Position numbers and translations under genes: made by a program
Assembly: GCA_947385085.1 (NCBI GenBank)
Contig: CANDJN010000017.1
Location: 1 to 39,219 of the forward strand
DNA: 39,219 nucleotides
Source of the DNA: an uncultured Erysipelotrichaceae bacterium
GTDB lineage: Bacteria; Bacillota_I; Bacilli_A; Erysipelotrichales; Erysipelotrichaceae
Direction: 5' to 3'
Notes under the pieces: model-generated
Database searches by the model: none
The model's input: the letters and a program-made list of their open reading frames with translations, nothing else
What the model was told of the DNA's origin: nothing
Shown here: positions 1 through 8,585 of the stretch, in pieces
How the letters are laid out: each line of letters opens with the position of its first letter
Numbering within the stretch: position 1 is the stretch's first letter

Positions 1-4
1 AAAA

Positions 5-49
5 GGTATACTATCAGATGACTGTTATTTGAGTCATCTATAATATACC
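5..49. promoter_or_regulatory. Long interrupted inverted repeat upstream of the activase gene
   Basis: GATGACT (17-23) and AGTCATC (32-38) are perfect inverted arms around an 8-nt loop. The outer arms GGTATA (5-10) and TATACC (44-49) also pair, with a few mismatches between. A TATAAT hexamer (39-44) sits in the right arm. No U-run follows, so this is not a standard terminator. It may be an operator over a promoter, or an mRNA hairpin between the activase and an upstream gene outside the window. Confidence 0.4.
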
Positions 50-62
50 AGGATGGATAATC

Positions 63-971
63 ATGGATAAGTATGAAAAGTCCGGAATTATTTTCAATAT
101 TCAAAAGTTCAGTATTCATGATGGACCGGGTATCCGTACTGTTGTATTTTTCAAGGGCTGCCCGCTTCATTGCCGTTGGTGTGCCAATCCGGAAAGTCAA
201 TTAAGCAAAATGCAAGTTCTGTGGGACCAAAGAGAATGCCAAGGCTGTCAAAGCTGTATCGCGCATTGTCCAGCTCAGGCAATCTCAATGGAGGGGCAGC
301 ACATTGTCATCAATCATGATCAATGCGAAGGATGCTTGTCCTGTGTAAATCATTGTCCCAAAGCGGCATTGAAAAGCGAAGGAAAAAAGCAAAGCTTAGA
401 GGAGATTATGAAGGTTTGTCTTCAGGATCGCGTGTTTTATGAGGAAAGCGGCGGCGGCATTACGTTATCCGGAGGAGAAGCAATGGCGCAACCGGAATTT
501 GCATTGGTATTGTTAAAGGCATGTAAGGAAGAAGGCATTCATACAGCGATCGAAACCACCGGATATGTGGATACAAAACTATTGGATATGGTTCGTCCCT
601 ATGTGGATTTGTTTTTGTTTGATATTAAGCACTGGGATGCACAAAAGCATATCGAGGGTACCGGCGTATCCAATGAGCAAATTTTGACTAATATGAAATA
701 TCTAATTGCGAATGGTCATGAAGTTCTTCCCCGACTGCCGATCATTCCCGGTTATAATGACAGTATTGAAGATGCGAAAGGATTTGCGCAGCGATTGAAA
801 GAAGCAAAAGCAAATTCGGTACAATTATTGCCGTTTCATCAGTTTGGGGAGAAAAAATATGAGATGCTGCATCAAACATATGCGTATGCGGAGGTTCCCG
901 CCCTGCACGAATCAGATGTCAAGGAGTTTCTGGAAGTTTTAATTCAAGCAGGCATTCATGCATTCTTTTAG
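63..971 (+). CDS. Glycyl-radical enzyme activating protein (radical SAM)
   Basis: This 302-aa protein belongs to the PflA-like activase family. Such enzymes use SAM and a [4Fe-4S] cluster to put a glycyl radical on a partner enzyme in the anaerobic cytoplasm. The radical SAM motif C-x3-C-x2-C is seen at Cys33, Cys37 and Cys40. A two-cluster ferredoxin insert follows, with repeats CQGCQSCIAHCP and CEGCLSCVNHCP. This insert marks activases of the glycerol/diol dehydratase, hydroxyphenylacetate decarboxylase, choline lyase and similar classes rather than PflA itself. The SAM-binding segment SGGEAMAQPEF is present. A ribosome site (AGGATGG) lies 7 nt before the ATG. The partner glycyl radical enzyme is not in the window and is probably directly upstream. 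Which enzyme it activates cannot be told from this sequence. Confidence 0.93.
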   Translation: MDKYEKSGIIFNIQKFSIHDGPGIRTVVFFKGCPLHCRWCANPESQLSKMQVLWDQRECQGCQSCIAHCPAQAISMEGQHIVINHDQCEGCLSCVNHCPKAALKSEGKKQSLEEIMKVCLQDRVFYEESGGGITLSGGEAMAQPEFALVLLKACKEEGIHTAIETTGYVDTKLLDMVRPYVDLFLFDIKHWDAQKHIEGTGVSNEQILTNMKYLIANGHEVLPRLPIIPGYNDSIEDAKGFAQRLKEAKANSVQLLPFHQFGEKKYEMLHQTYAYAEVPALHESDVKEFLEVLIQAGIHAFF

Positions 972-1038
972 TGATATAATGTATATTTAAGCATCAAGAA
1001 AGCGACGATGAGGATTGTCGTCACTATGAGGTATCAAT

Positions 1039-1788
1039 ATGACAAAACGAGCAAATCAAATATTGGAGTTATTAATGGCAGAACAAAAGCTGGAAGTATC
1101 ACAGTTAGCGGATCGCTTAGGCGTATCACAGGTTACCATGCGCAAGGATCTGGATGATCTGGAACATAAGGGGATTATTGTCCGTGCTCATGGCTATGCC
1201 GCTTTGCGCAGCCGCGATAATACCAGCGGGCGTATTGCCTATCATTATGAGATGAAAAAGCAAATCGCCGCTTGTGCGGCAGATTTAGTTTCTAATGGCG
1301 ATACGGTCATGATTGAGAGTGGCAGCTGTTGTGCTTTGTTGGCGGATACGCTGGCGGAAACCAAAAGGGATTTGAGCATTATCACCAACAGCGCGTTTAT
1401 CGCCGATTTCATTCGCAACAAGTGTAACTTTCAAATTCTCCTTCTGGGGGGGATATATGATCATGATGCACAAATTATGGTCGGTCCGATGATTCGCCAG
1501 TGTGTGCAGAATTTTTGTGTGAATCTGTTTTTTATCGGCACGGACGGCTACAGTAAAAAGAGCGGATTTACCAATCGCGATCAATTAAGAGCTCAGGCAG
1601 TGCGCGATATGGCGGTTCAGGCAGAAAGCATTGTTGTGCTGACAGAGAGCGAAAAGTTTGCGAAGCATGGGACGGTACCATTAAATGTGCAGGATCGTGT
1701 TTCCACGGTGATTACAGATCAAGGGATTGATGATGCGGTTACAGCGGAGTTGGAACAGGAAGGGATCAGGGTGATCAAGGCTGTTTAG
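1039..1788 (+). CDS. DeoR-family transcriptional regulator
   Basis: The 249-aa product has the family layout. An N-terminal winged helix-turn-helix (about residues 5-58, including QLADRLGVSQVTMRKDLDDLE) is followed by a sugar-phosphate-isomerase-like effector domain (about 75-235). The effector domain contains the typical stretches ending in ITNS and IGTDGYS. DeoR proteins usually repress carbon-source operons and are released by a phosphorylated sugar or related metabolite. It starts 67 bp after the activase on the same strand with a GAGGT ribosome site 5 nt before ATG. It may be co-transcribed and may control the glycyl radical enzyme locus; that link rests only on position. A TATAAT hexamer at 975-980 could give it its own promoter. 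Confidence 0.92.
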   Translation: MTKRANQILELLMAEQKLEVSQLADRLGVSQVTMRKDLDDLEHKGIIVRAHGYAALRSRDNTSGRIAYHYEMKKQIAACAADLVSNGDTVMIESGSCCALLADTLAETKRDLSIITNSAFIADFIRNKCNFQILLLGGIYDHDAQIMVGPMIRQCVQNFCVNLFFIGTDGYSKKSGFTNRDQLRAQAVRDMAVQAESIVVLTESEKFAKHGTVPLNVQDRVSTVITDQGIDDAVTAELEQEGIRVIKAV

Positions 1789-2531
1789 GATGACTTTATT
1801 ATCCATTATCATAGAAAATCATTTGTTATTTAGTCTTAATCAAAGCCTTCTTCACTATTACGGATGTAATAAATTAATATTATTCAGCTTTTGTACCTAT
1901 AAACAAAATAATAAAAAAACGAACGGATGTTTTTGGCTTACTATTATAATACATTGCGTCTTAAATAATATATTAAAATACACTTTAACATAACTGTATA
2001 ATTTTTTATTATATGAAGTTATGAAACAAAAAAAAATAGTCTTTCATTCAATGTTCAAATATTTCCGAATCACATTTTCAATTTCAACATTCTTCTAACA
2101 TATAATTGTACAAACTCGTTTTTCCCTGATTTAACCATAATGTTCAATGTTATTACGATATTTTACATAATCTTTTATATGAAATAATCATTTTCTTTGC
2201 TCCTTATAGACTTACTTAATTTAGTATAATCTAATATTAACATTTATTGTGTTTAAACTCAATATTTACATTGAAATTGCGGAATCCTATTTACTGGTTT
2301 ATCCTTTATTTCTAATCGTTTGATTTTGCAATACGCACCAAATTTACCAAATACCTGTTTGCATATACTTCCTGTTACATTGCTGAAATCAAAATTACAA
2401 AAATTCAGAAAACGACAGCGGCAATTTTTATATTTCTACATATCCGCCAGATAAATAAATGGCATAAAAAAGAGTTAAGTGAATAGCAATTAGTGGTTGA
2501 ATAGTAACAAACAATGCATCCAACGAACACA
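1789..2531. other. AT-rich intergenic stretch, no supported gene
   Basis: About 740 bases of very AT-rich sequence with frequent stops in all frames. The longest reading (67 codons from 1790) starts directly after the deoR stop, has no convincing ribosome site and no recognisable composition. No clear terminator, repeat array or RNA was seen. The base composition differs from the flanking core genes and matches an accessory region. Confidence 0.5.
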
Positions 2532-3431
2532 TCATCCATTTTCTTTTTCAAAGGATTTTAGATCACGCCCATCTGCAGTCCTCCAACTCGTCAATCCATT
2601 AGCGCTTTTGCCAATCACATACATTGCAGCATAAGAGGGACTTGAGAATAGAATATCTTCTTGTAAAATCCCTTGTTCATCAATAGGGGCATTCCTTCTG
2701 CGTTCCTTAATAACAGCAGGAATCGTATTGTCATCTTGCGAAGAAATGCGACTACCACGACAGACGACAAAACCATCTGAAGTTTGTATTCCGCTTGCCT
2801 CAACCTTGCCGATCCTTTTAATTGTTCGCACCAGATATAATGGAATGGTCTCCATCATATCCATAGCAATTGAAGTTGAATTTTGAAAATTTGACTTGTT
2901 AATTAAAGGAACAAATAATTTATGGCCTAAAGTTCCCATAATTACTTTTGCATAATCGACAAATTCCTCCATCTCACTTTCCTTTTCCTCAGTGATATTA
3001 CCCTGAGTAGGATCATTTCCATTTTTCACTTCATAGCGATTAGATTCGATAGCAAGCTTACAGAAACGATTTTCTAGATAACTTATCTCAGTAGGACCAA
3101 AAGAATTATTTGAGGTAGTAAATACAATAGCCTCAGTCCAGTAGTCTTTTTCAGGATTGCGTTTATGTTCCTGCAAACGGTTTAGAATTCCTTCACCATT
3201 TTTTCTTGCTCCTGCTTGGCCAATGTAAACTATGCCTTTTTCCGTTTGATCTGACATACCAAAAAGAAAGTATACTCCGCTTTGTTTAAGATCATCTCGA
3301 TCTTTGCATTTATCTAATTCTGTTCTTGGTATTTTATAAGCAATTCCTGTCCAGTTAGCAAGTGTACATTTGATTCGTCCGTTTGCATCTCCATCCATCA
3401 AAAAGAGATTTATACTTTTTCCACGTGCCAA
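2532..3431 (-). CDS. GIY-YIG nuclease-fold protein with C-terminal DUF4357-like domain
   Basis: The 299-aa product carries a GIY-YIG-type segment: GVY (residues 52-54), VYIG (68-71) and the following RLQEH near residue 85. This is the DNA-cleavage fold of homing endonucleases and UvrC. The C-terminal part (about 225-295), with SYAAMYVIGKSANGLTSW, looks like the DUF4357 domain often found fused to GIY-YIG proteins of accessory regions. The start is a TTG, supported by AAGGAGG exactly 7 nt upstream. It stands alone, flanked by AT-rich intergenic DNA. Family members are often near restriction or defence genes, but none is recognised next to this one apart from the Fic gene. Its actual substrate is unknown. 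Confidence 0.82.
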   Translation of the reverse strand: MARGKSINLFLMDGDANGRIKCTLANWTGIAYKIPRTELDKCKDRDDLKQSGVYFLFGMSDQTEKGIVYIGQAGARKNGEGILNRLQEHKRNPEKDYWTEAIVFTTSNNSFGPTEISYLENRFCKLAIESNRYEVKNGNDPTQGNITEEKESEMEEFVDYAKVIMGTLGHKLFVPLINKSNFQNSTSIAMDMMETIPLYLVRTIKRIGKVEASGIQTSDGFVVCRGSRISSQDDNTIPAVIKERRRNAPIDEQGILQEDILFSSPSYAAMYVIGKSANGLTSWRTADGRDLKSFEKENG

Positions 3432-3596
3432 TGCAAACCCTCCTTTTCGTTATATTTATCATTTTAATTCCTTAAATTGATATTCATTGCAAAGTTTTAT
3501 GCCTAGTTCTTATTGACTTGTCTCTTTGAGGTAATTCAGTCATTTGCTAAATGGATAACCATACAATATCTTCATAAAAAGTTATATCAGTTTTTG

Positions 3597-3788
3597 TTAA
3601 ACGATCTTTTGCTGTAACAATGATAATATGCCATACTTTTTCGTATACTCTTGCATACACCTAAAACCTAGAGTGAGAATCTTTAACGAGTCATCCATCC
3701 GCATTTTCGCTTCATATGCTTGCGCCAAATTAATATCAACTCTTGAAATTTGGTTCAAAATCCGTTTCCAACAACCAGCAAAATTCAA
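3597..3788 (-). CDS. Small hypothetical ORF directly after the Fic gene
   Basis: A 63-codon reading starts at a TTG 5 nt after the Fic stop codon. It has many polar and charged residues and a predicted helical character (ISRVDINLAQAYEAKMRMDD). I do not recognise it. The only GGAG-like stretch is too close to the TTG for a normal ribosome site, so expression would depend on coupling to the Fic gene. It may be a chance reading; an opposite-strand reading of similar length overlaps it. Confidence 0.25.
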   Translation of the reverse strand: MNFAGCWKRILNQISRVDINLAQAYEAKMRMDDSLKILTLGFRCMQEYTKKYGILSLLQQKIV

Positions 3789-3793
3789 CTCTC

Positions 3794-4888
3794 CTACTTC
3801 CGGAAACGATACTTTCCTTTTCCATGTCCCATCACTGGCTCGATAATCCCTTGCTCTACCATTTCACGCAAAAGCGCAGTACTTCTTGTCGGTTTCAATC
3901 CTAGCACTCTCTGAACATCCGACCTTCCAAATGTAATAAGAGAACCTAAAGCATCCCGTAACGTCTGAATATGAGCAACGGTCTTTGCTGTAAAAGCATT
4001 TTCAATGTTCACTTTTTCTAAGTCAATGTTCGCTTTTTTAATATCAATGTTCGCTTTTTCCGGTTCTTTGAAAGTATCGCTGATGTGCATTGACCGATTA
4101 TAAAGAGGGTGATTCTCGTTCAAAAGGAGATTGTGGAGAAACACCTCAAGAAATTCTGTCGTTTCATGAATGTCGTTTATCAGATCATTATAATTTGCCC
4201 GGACAAGTGAATTTCGAAAATACCATGCATTTTCAGCAAAAATATCATTTGTCACATCAAATCCCAGTGTGCGCAAATACTTGATGAAAAAAACTGCAGT
4301 TGTTCTAGTGTTACCCTCAGCGAATACATGAATCTGCCAAAGTCTGGATATAAATACCGCAAGATGATGGATGATCTCATCCATCGATAGATTTTTATAG
4401 GAAAACTTCTTCTCCTCCGAGAAATCATACTCCAACGTTGCCTGCAGCTCTGTGGCACTGCCATAAAGTACCGTCGCACCATTTAGTACCCATTCTTTTT
4501 TCGTGATATTATAATTCCTGATGCACCCTGCATGGGAATAGATACCAGTAAATAATCTTCTGTGGATAGAAAGATATTCGTTCGGTGTAAAGCTAAAGGC
4601 ACGCTCGGACAAGAGTGCTGCGATTCTTGCCGAAACCTTGTCTGCCTCCTCAGTGCGATCTGATGCGCCACAAGTGGGGTTTTCCTTATAGTAAGACTGC
4701 AAAAGCGCATTTGCTTCTTCAAATGTTATCTCACCCTCGATATTACGAACAGCAGTTCTCACCAAATATTCTGATGTTACAAGTCCATCAACCGCCTGCA
4801 AGCCAATAGCGGTATGCCAAGCATAGCCTTTGTCCCGTTTGGTCGGTTCGGATTCTTTGATATATTCCTTAAAAGGATCTTTATTCAC
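3794..4888 (-). CDS. Fic domain protein with C-terminal winged helix
   Basis: Fic proteins usually transfer AMP or another nucleotide-derived group to a hydroxyl on a target protein. The active loop is HVFAEGNTRTT (His187 to about 197 from the start used here), a variant of HxFx[D/E]GNGRxxR in which the second Gly is Thr and the final Arg is Ala. A segment near residues 47-55 (VRNIEGEIT) resembles the self-inhibitory helix [S/T]xxxEG, but the Ser/Thr position is Val. A coil of three near-identical heptads (KANIDI / KANIDLE / KVNIE) links the Fic core to a winged-helix domain (about 315-364) that ends GHGKGKYRFRK. The reading frame extends 15 codons further upstream, but GTG at 4888 is chosen because GAGGTGG lies 7 nt before it. 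No partner antitoxin gene is evident. Confidence 0.88.
   Translation of the reverse strand: MNKDPFKEYIKESEPTKRDKGYAWHTAIGLQAVDGLVTSEYLVRTAVRNIEGEITFEEANALLQSYYKENPTCGASDRTEEADKVSARIAALLSERAFSFTPNEYLSIHRRLFTGIYSHAGCIRNYNITKKEWVLNGATVLYGSATELQATLEYDFSEEKKFSYKNLSMDEIIHHLAVFISRLWQIHVFAEGNTRTTAVFFIKYLRTLGFDVTNDIFAENAWYFRNSLVRANYNDLINDIHETTEFLEVFLHNLLLNENHPLYNRSMHISDTFKEPEKANIDIKKANIDLEKVNIENAFTAKTVAHIQTLRDALGSLITFGRSDVQRVLGLKPTRSTALLREMVEQGIIEPVMGHGKGKYRFRK
4002..4064 (-). repeat. 21-bp tandem repeat, three copies, inside the Fic gene
   Basis: TCAATGTTC followed by CTTTTT recurs at 4002, 4023 and 4044, an exact 21-bp period with few differences. It encodes a 7-residue (heptad) unit in the coil between the Fic core and the winged helix. 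The period keeps frame, so copy number could vary without breaking the protein. Confidence 0.85.
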
Positions 4889-4933
4889 TAAATACCACCT
4901 CGCTGCTCTCTCTTTATTTCTGCAAAAAATCAA

Positions 4934-5404
4934 CTGTCTCTACAAGTACCATTGAGAATTACATTCATCATTCTTGGAATATTATGTCTTATTCTCTGAT
5001 TCTATTATGTACCAAGTTACTAAATAACTACTGCTCGGTTCTTGTAATCCATCCTTGAACATTGGCCGAACCATCGCTTATTCTTTGTTCTATTCGCCTA
5101 TCTCAATGCCCTCTCGAATTATTTTTCGAACATTAGAATTGTTGGAATTATCTTCTTTTGTCTTTACGAAGAATATCTATATTTTATATCTTCAATCTAA
5201 TGACTTTGTTTGTTATATCATCCTTCAATTCTCTTGCATATATTATACCAAAGTAAAATAGAAAAGTGATATAGTTATTAAAGAATTTTATCCTTTAAGA
5301 CTTACTTAGTTTGGCATGTTCCATTTAGACAATATATACATTTTCCTGACTGCCTTTTCATTAAACATTGCTTATCACCTTGTCAAAACACAAAATATCT
5401 GCTA
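4934..5404. other. AT-rich gap upstream of the Fic gene
   Basis: No intact gene was found in about 470 bases. On the minus strand, two short protein-like readings end in different frames near 5100-5030: one ends RKIIREGIEIGE, the other contains EQRISDGSANVQGW. They could be the tail of a decayed gene with a frameshift, or chance. I could not identify a family. Confidence 0.3.
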
Positions 5405-5451
5405 CAAAAAAAAGTGCATTTCAACCTTTCGTTATCGGCTTATTTGCACTT
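5405..5451 (-). terminator. Terminator of the rRNA methyltransferase gene
   Basis: On the minus strand, AAGTGCA (starting at 5451) pairs with TGCACTT (ending at 5412) and a run of T follows. An inner AGCC/GGTT pairing extends the stem. The hairpin starts directly at the stop codon. Confidence 0.75.
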
Positions 5452-6804
5452 CTATTTTCTCACTAATAAAACTATGCTTTCAATACTGACGGTCTGCGCA
5501 AACATATCAACCGGATACATATCCTTTGCCACATATCCCAAGCGCTGAAAATATCCCAAGTCTCGTACTTGCGTTCTCGGATCACACGAAATATAAAGAA
5601 TCTGCCGTACCCTCAGCCGTGCGCACGCATCCATAAACTCCTTCGTGCTTCCGCTGCGCGGCGGATCCATGATCACAATATCGATATGCTTATGCTCCTG
5701 AGCCATCCGTTCCATATACTCACTCGCATCGGCACAGACAAAGCGAATATTCTTCACCCCATTCCGCTTCGCATTCGCCACCGCATCCCGCACCGCATCG
5801 CGATTATTCTCCACCCCGATCACCTGCTTCACTCGCTTTGCAACACTCATTCCGATCGTTCCGATCCCGCAATAAGCATCCAAAACCGTTTCATCCCCTG
5901 TCAAATTTAATAGCGATAACGCCTTAGCGTACAACACCTCGCACTGCGCATGATTGATCTGAAAAAAACTCTTTGCCGATATTCGATAACGATAACCGCA
6001 CAACTCATCTTCAATCCACCCGCTTCCATAGACCACGCGCTCCCGCTCTCCCAGCACCACGCTCGTATGCCGTTGGTTCACATTCATCACCACGCTGCGA
6101 ATGGCGGGATGCGCCTTCCGTAATGAACTGACAAAATTTTGGCAGCCGGGAAACACGGGCGCATTCACCACAAGCACCACCATGACATCCCCATTCAGCG
6201 AACTTCTCCGCAAAATCACATGACGCAGCAACCCCCGTCTGCGCGCTTCCTCATAAGGCTCAATTCGTTGTTTCTCCATCAACCGAACCATTGTTTCTAC
6301 AATCTGATCCATTTCCTCAAAATGTAACAAGCAACTTTTATAAGGAATAATCCGATGCGAAAACTCCTCATAAAATCCGGCCTGAATGCGGCCTTTGCGA
6401 TCACGCGTAAATCCGATGATAACCTTATTGCGATATTTATAAGGATTCTCCATCCCCATCACATCATGAACTCGCAACACCAATCCTGCCTGCTTCATCC
6501 ACCGCTCAAGCTGTGCTTTTTTTAACGCAAGCTGCGCATCATAGCGACAATGCAACAAATGACAGCTGCCGCAGCGATCATAAATAGCGCAAGGACTTTT
6601 TACCCGATTACCGTCTTGACGCTTCCACTGCACCATCTCCCCGACATAACCATCCTTGCGCTTTTTGAGAATCCGCACCGTCCCCGCTTCCTGCGGCAAT
6701 GCCTGCTTCACAAAAACGCGTTCTCCCTGAACCATTCCCATCCCATAACCATTCTCCCCCAATTCACTGATCGTCAGCGGATAACAGCGATGAATCGCTA
6801 CCAT
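5452..6804 (-). CDS. rlmD: 23S rRNA (uracil-5)-methyltransferase, RlmD/RumA family
   Basis: The 450-aa enzyme methylates C5 of a uridine in 23S rRNA using SAM. Bacillus homologues (RlmCD) modify both the U747 and U1939 equivalents, and which sites apply here cannot be read from the sequence. An N-terminal TRAM domain (about 1-55) is followed by iron-sulfur cysteines Cys72, Cys78 and Cys81. The Rossmann core has AKSFFQINHAQCE, the SAM loop DAYCGIGTIGMSVA, the DPPRSG motif and the catalytic-cysteine motif YISCDP near the end. AAGGAGG lies 6 nt before the ATG. The start overlaps the end of the upstream HAD gene by 7 nt, so the two are probably co-translated. Confidence 0.95.
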   Translation of the reverse strand: MVAIHRCYPLTISELGENGYGMGMVQGERVFVKQALPQEAGTVRILKKRKDGYVGEMVQWKRQDGNRVKSPCAIYDRCGSCHLLHCRYDAQLALKKAQLERWMKQAGLVLRVHDVMGMENPYKYRNKVIIGFTRDRKGRIQAGFYEEFSHRIIPYKSCLLHFEEMDQIVETMVRLMEKQRIEPYEEARRRGLLRHVILRRSSLNGDVMVVLVVNAPVFPGCQNFVSSLRKAHPAIRSVVMNVNQRHTSVVLGERERVVYGSGWIEDELCGYRYRISAKSFFQINHAQCEVLYAKALSLLNLTGDETVLDAYCGIGTIGMSVAKRVKQVIGVENNRDAVRDAVANAKRNGVKNIRFVCADASEYMERMAQEHKHIDIVIMDPPRSGSTKEFMDACARLRVRQILYISCDPRTQVRDLGYFQRLGYVAKDMYPVDMFAQTVSIESIVLLVRK

Positions 6805-7382
6805 AAAGCAGCCTCCTTACGCGCCTGCTCAAGATTCTCAAATACAATTCCATGCATTCCTAAATCCAACGCTGTTTGAACATTCTGCGGCTGATCATCA
6901 AAGAAAACACACTGGGATGCGACCAGTCCCCAGCGTTCAAGCAAGGCTTGATAAATCTGTGGCTCCGGCTTTATACAGCGTTCCTCAAAGCTCAGTATCA
7001 TCCCATCCACCATCTCAAAAAACGCATATTGCTTACTTAAATAATCGTAGCTCTCTTTTCCGATATTGCTGAGCAGAAAAACCCGATAACCATGCCTACG
7101 ACATTCCTGTAAATAGGCAACACTGTCCTCCTTCAGCGTCATCATTTCCATCCAATGCGCATAAACCAGATCAATTTGCGTTTGATACTGCGGATAACGT
7201 GCATCATGCAAACGCTTTGCCTCTGCACACAGATAATCGCCTCGATCTGTTCCTGCCCATATATCATCAAAAAGCAGTGAACATACCTCAGCCATATGCT
7301 CAACGTCAAAGTACTTGCTAAAATATTCCACCGGATGAAAATCCACCAGAACATTGCCGATATCAAAAATAACATTACTCAT
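6798..7382 (-). CDS. HAD-superfamily phosphatase (YihX-like)
   Basis: The product is a 194-aa HAD subfamily IA hydrolase. Motif I is FDIGNVLVDF, with the nucleophilic Asp followed by Gly at the +2 position, as in the YihX-type sugar-phosphate phosphatases. Motif II is LLSN, the motif III Lys is in KPEPQIYQ, and motif IV is FFDDQPQN. A small helical cap lies between motifs I and II. The frame allows a start three codons earlier (7391), but ATG at 7382 is preferred because GAAGGTG lies 6 nt upstream of it. The substrate is not predictable. It shares an operon with the rRNA methyltransferase that it overlaps. Confidence 0.9.
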   Translation of the reverse strand: MSNVIFDIGNVLVDFHPVEYFSKYFDVEHMAEVCSLLFDDIWAGTDRGDYLCAEAKRLHDARYPQYQTQIDLVYAHWMEMMTLKEDSVAYLQECRRHGYRVFLLSNIGKESYDYLSKQYAFFEMVDGMILSFEERCIKPEPQIYQALLERWGLVASQCVFFDDQPQNVQTALDLGMHGIVFENLEQARKEAALW

Positions 7383-7525
7383 CGCATTCACCTTCTATCA
7401 TCCTAACATTTATAGAAAATCTCGCCCTTAATCCCACCTGACCTCTTTTTGCATTCATTATACTTGATCATTACCAAAATATCCAGATGGCATCTCTCCA
7501 CTATTAACGTCCTCATATCATAAAC

Positions 7526-7539
7526 TTACAACTTTGTTA
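7526..7539 (+). promoter_or_regulatory. Possible BceR-type response regulator box
   Basis: TTACA-ACTT-TGTTA matches the published BceR-family consensus TnACA-N4-TGTAA except for one position. It lies 45-58 bp upstream of a TATAAT hexamer (7584-7589) in front of the BceAB-type genes. This position and spacing fit a site for a bacitracin-sensor response regulator. The match is short, so chance is possible. Confidence 0.4.
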
Positions 7540-7559
7540 GTGAATTGTCACGCGATCAC

Positions 7560-7599
7560 ATGGCACGTTATTATCGTTTCTCTTATAATGACATTGTCA
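7560..7599 (+). promoter_or_regulatory. Promoter of the BceAB-type operon
   Basis: ATGGCA (7560-7565), an 18-nt spacer and TATAAT (7584-7589) form a plausible housekeeping promoter with a weak -35, as expected for an activated promoter. A perfect palindrome TGACA-T-TGTCA (7589-7599) overlaps the start region. Confidence 0.45.
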
Positions 7600-7614
7600 A
7601 AAGGAGCGATGTAT

Positions 7615-7806
7615 ATGAAAATGAGAAGCGATTTTAAAACAGAATGGATCATCGGTATCATGATGATTTTGGAAAGTCTTTGTATCTTTTTTCCATATCT
7701 TTTTCCTACTGGATTTGATAAAATCATATTATCATGTTTATTACTTATATCGATCCTATATTGGCTTCATCAAGCGGAGCTTAAGCTCAAGCATAAATTT
7801 TATTAG
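7615..7806 (+). CDS. Small two-helix membrane protein, first gene of BceAB-type operon
   Basis: The 63-aa product has a short charged N-terminus, two hydrophobic helices (about 11-30 and 37-51) and a basic C-terminal tail (LKLKHKFY). ATG at 7615 is chosen because AAGGAG lies 8 nt before it; the longer upstream reading is not supported. It ends 11 nt before the ABC ATPase start and is surely co-transcribed with it. I do not recognise a family. By position it could be an accessory subunit of the transporter or a small immunity or sensor peptide, but this is inference. Confidence 0.7.
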   Translation: MKMRSDFKTEWIIGIMMILESLCIFFPYLFPTGFDKIILSCLLLISILYWLHQAELKLKHKFY

Positions 7807-7817
7807 GAGGTAAAAGA

Positions 7818-8585
7818 ATGACAACAATATTACAAGTAGACAATATCGAAAAGTATTACGGCAGTAAAGGGAATCTCACCAAAGCACTAGATCGCATCTC
7901 CTTCCAAGTGGAAGAAGGAGAATTCATTGGCATCATGGGCCCCAGCGGTTCTGGAAAAACCACTTTGCTAAACTGCGTCTCTACCATTGATACGGTCACC
8001 AGCGGCCATATTACGATCAATCAGCGTGACATCACCAAGCTGAAAAGAAACGCTTTAAGCAAATTTCGCCGCGAAGAGCTTGGCTTCATCTTTCAGGATT
8101 TTAATTTGTTAGATACCTTGACCGCCTATGAAAATATCGCATTGGCGCTGACCATCCAAAAGGTCAAGCCATCGCAGATTAAAGCCCGCATACAAGATGT
8201 CGCAAAGAAACTGGACATTGAAGAGGTTTTGAACAAATATCCCTACCAGATGTCAGGCGGACAAAAGCAGCGCGTCGCCAGTGCCCGAGCCCTGATCACC
8301 AACCCTTCCCTAATCTTAGCGGATGAACCGACGGGTGCCTTGGACTCCAAAGCCAGCCGCATCCTGTTAGACAGCATGGAAAAATTAAACGAAGCGTATC
8401 ATGCGACAATCATGATGGTTACTCATGACGCCTTCACTGCTTCCTATGCTCATCGCATCCTATTCATTAAAGACGGCCGCATCTTCAATGAACTGATTCG
8501 CGGTAATGATTCTCGTAAAACATTCTTCAATAAAATCATTGAAGTAGTAACCCTCTTGGGAGGTGACTCTTCCAATGTACTTTAG
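7818..8585 (+). CDS. ABC transporter ATPase, BceA type
   Basis: The 255-aa ATPase belongs to the MacB/BceA branch that works with FtsX-fold permeases in resistance to cell-wall-targeting peptides such as bacitracin. All motifs are present: Walker A GPSGSGKTT, Q-loop FQDFNLLDTLTA, signature MSGGQKQR, Walker B LILADEPTGALD and H-loop VTHD. AGGAGG lies 8 nt before ATG. The 3' end overlaps the permease start by 11 nt, so the two are translationally coupled. The usual BceRS two-component genes are not adjacent. The exact substrate cannot be predicted. Confidence 0.95.
   Translation: MTTILQVDNIEKYYGSKGNLTKALDRISFQVEEGEFIGIMGPSGSGKTTLLNCVSTIDTVTSGHITINQRDITKLKRNALSKFRREELGFIFQDFNLLDTLTAYENIALALTIQKVKPSQIKARIQDVAKKLDIEEVLNKYPYQMSGGQKQRVASARALITNPSLILADEPTGALDSKASRILLDSMEKLNEAYHATIMMVTHDAFTASYAHRILFIKDGRIFNELIRGNDSRKTFFNKIIEVVTLLGGDSSNVL

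Noticed and set aside
1790..1993. 67-codon plus-strand ORF after deoR
   Set aside because: It begins at the deoR stop in AT-rich sequence, has no convincing ribosome site and no recognisable protein character.
4002..4064. Three evenly spaced repeats considered as a CRISPR-like array
   Set aside because: The units are contiguous 21-bp copies without spacers and lie in frame inside a coding region.
5055..5261. 68-codon plus-strand ORF in the gap upstream of the Fic gene
   Set aside because: No ribosome site, AT-rich, and better protein-like signals exist on the opposite strand, though those are weak too.
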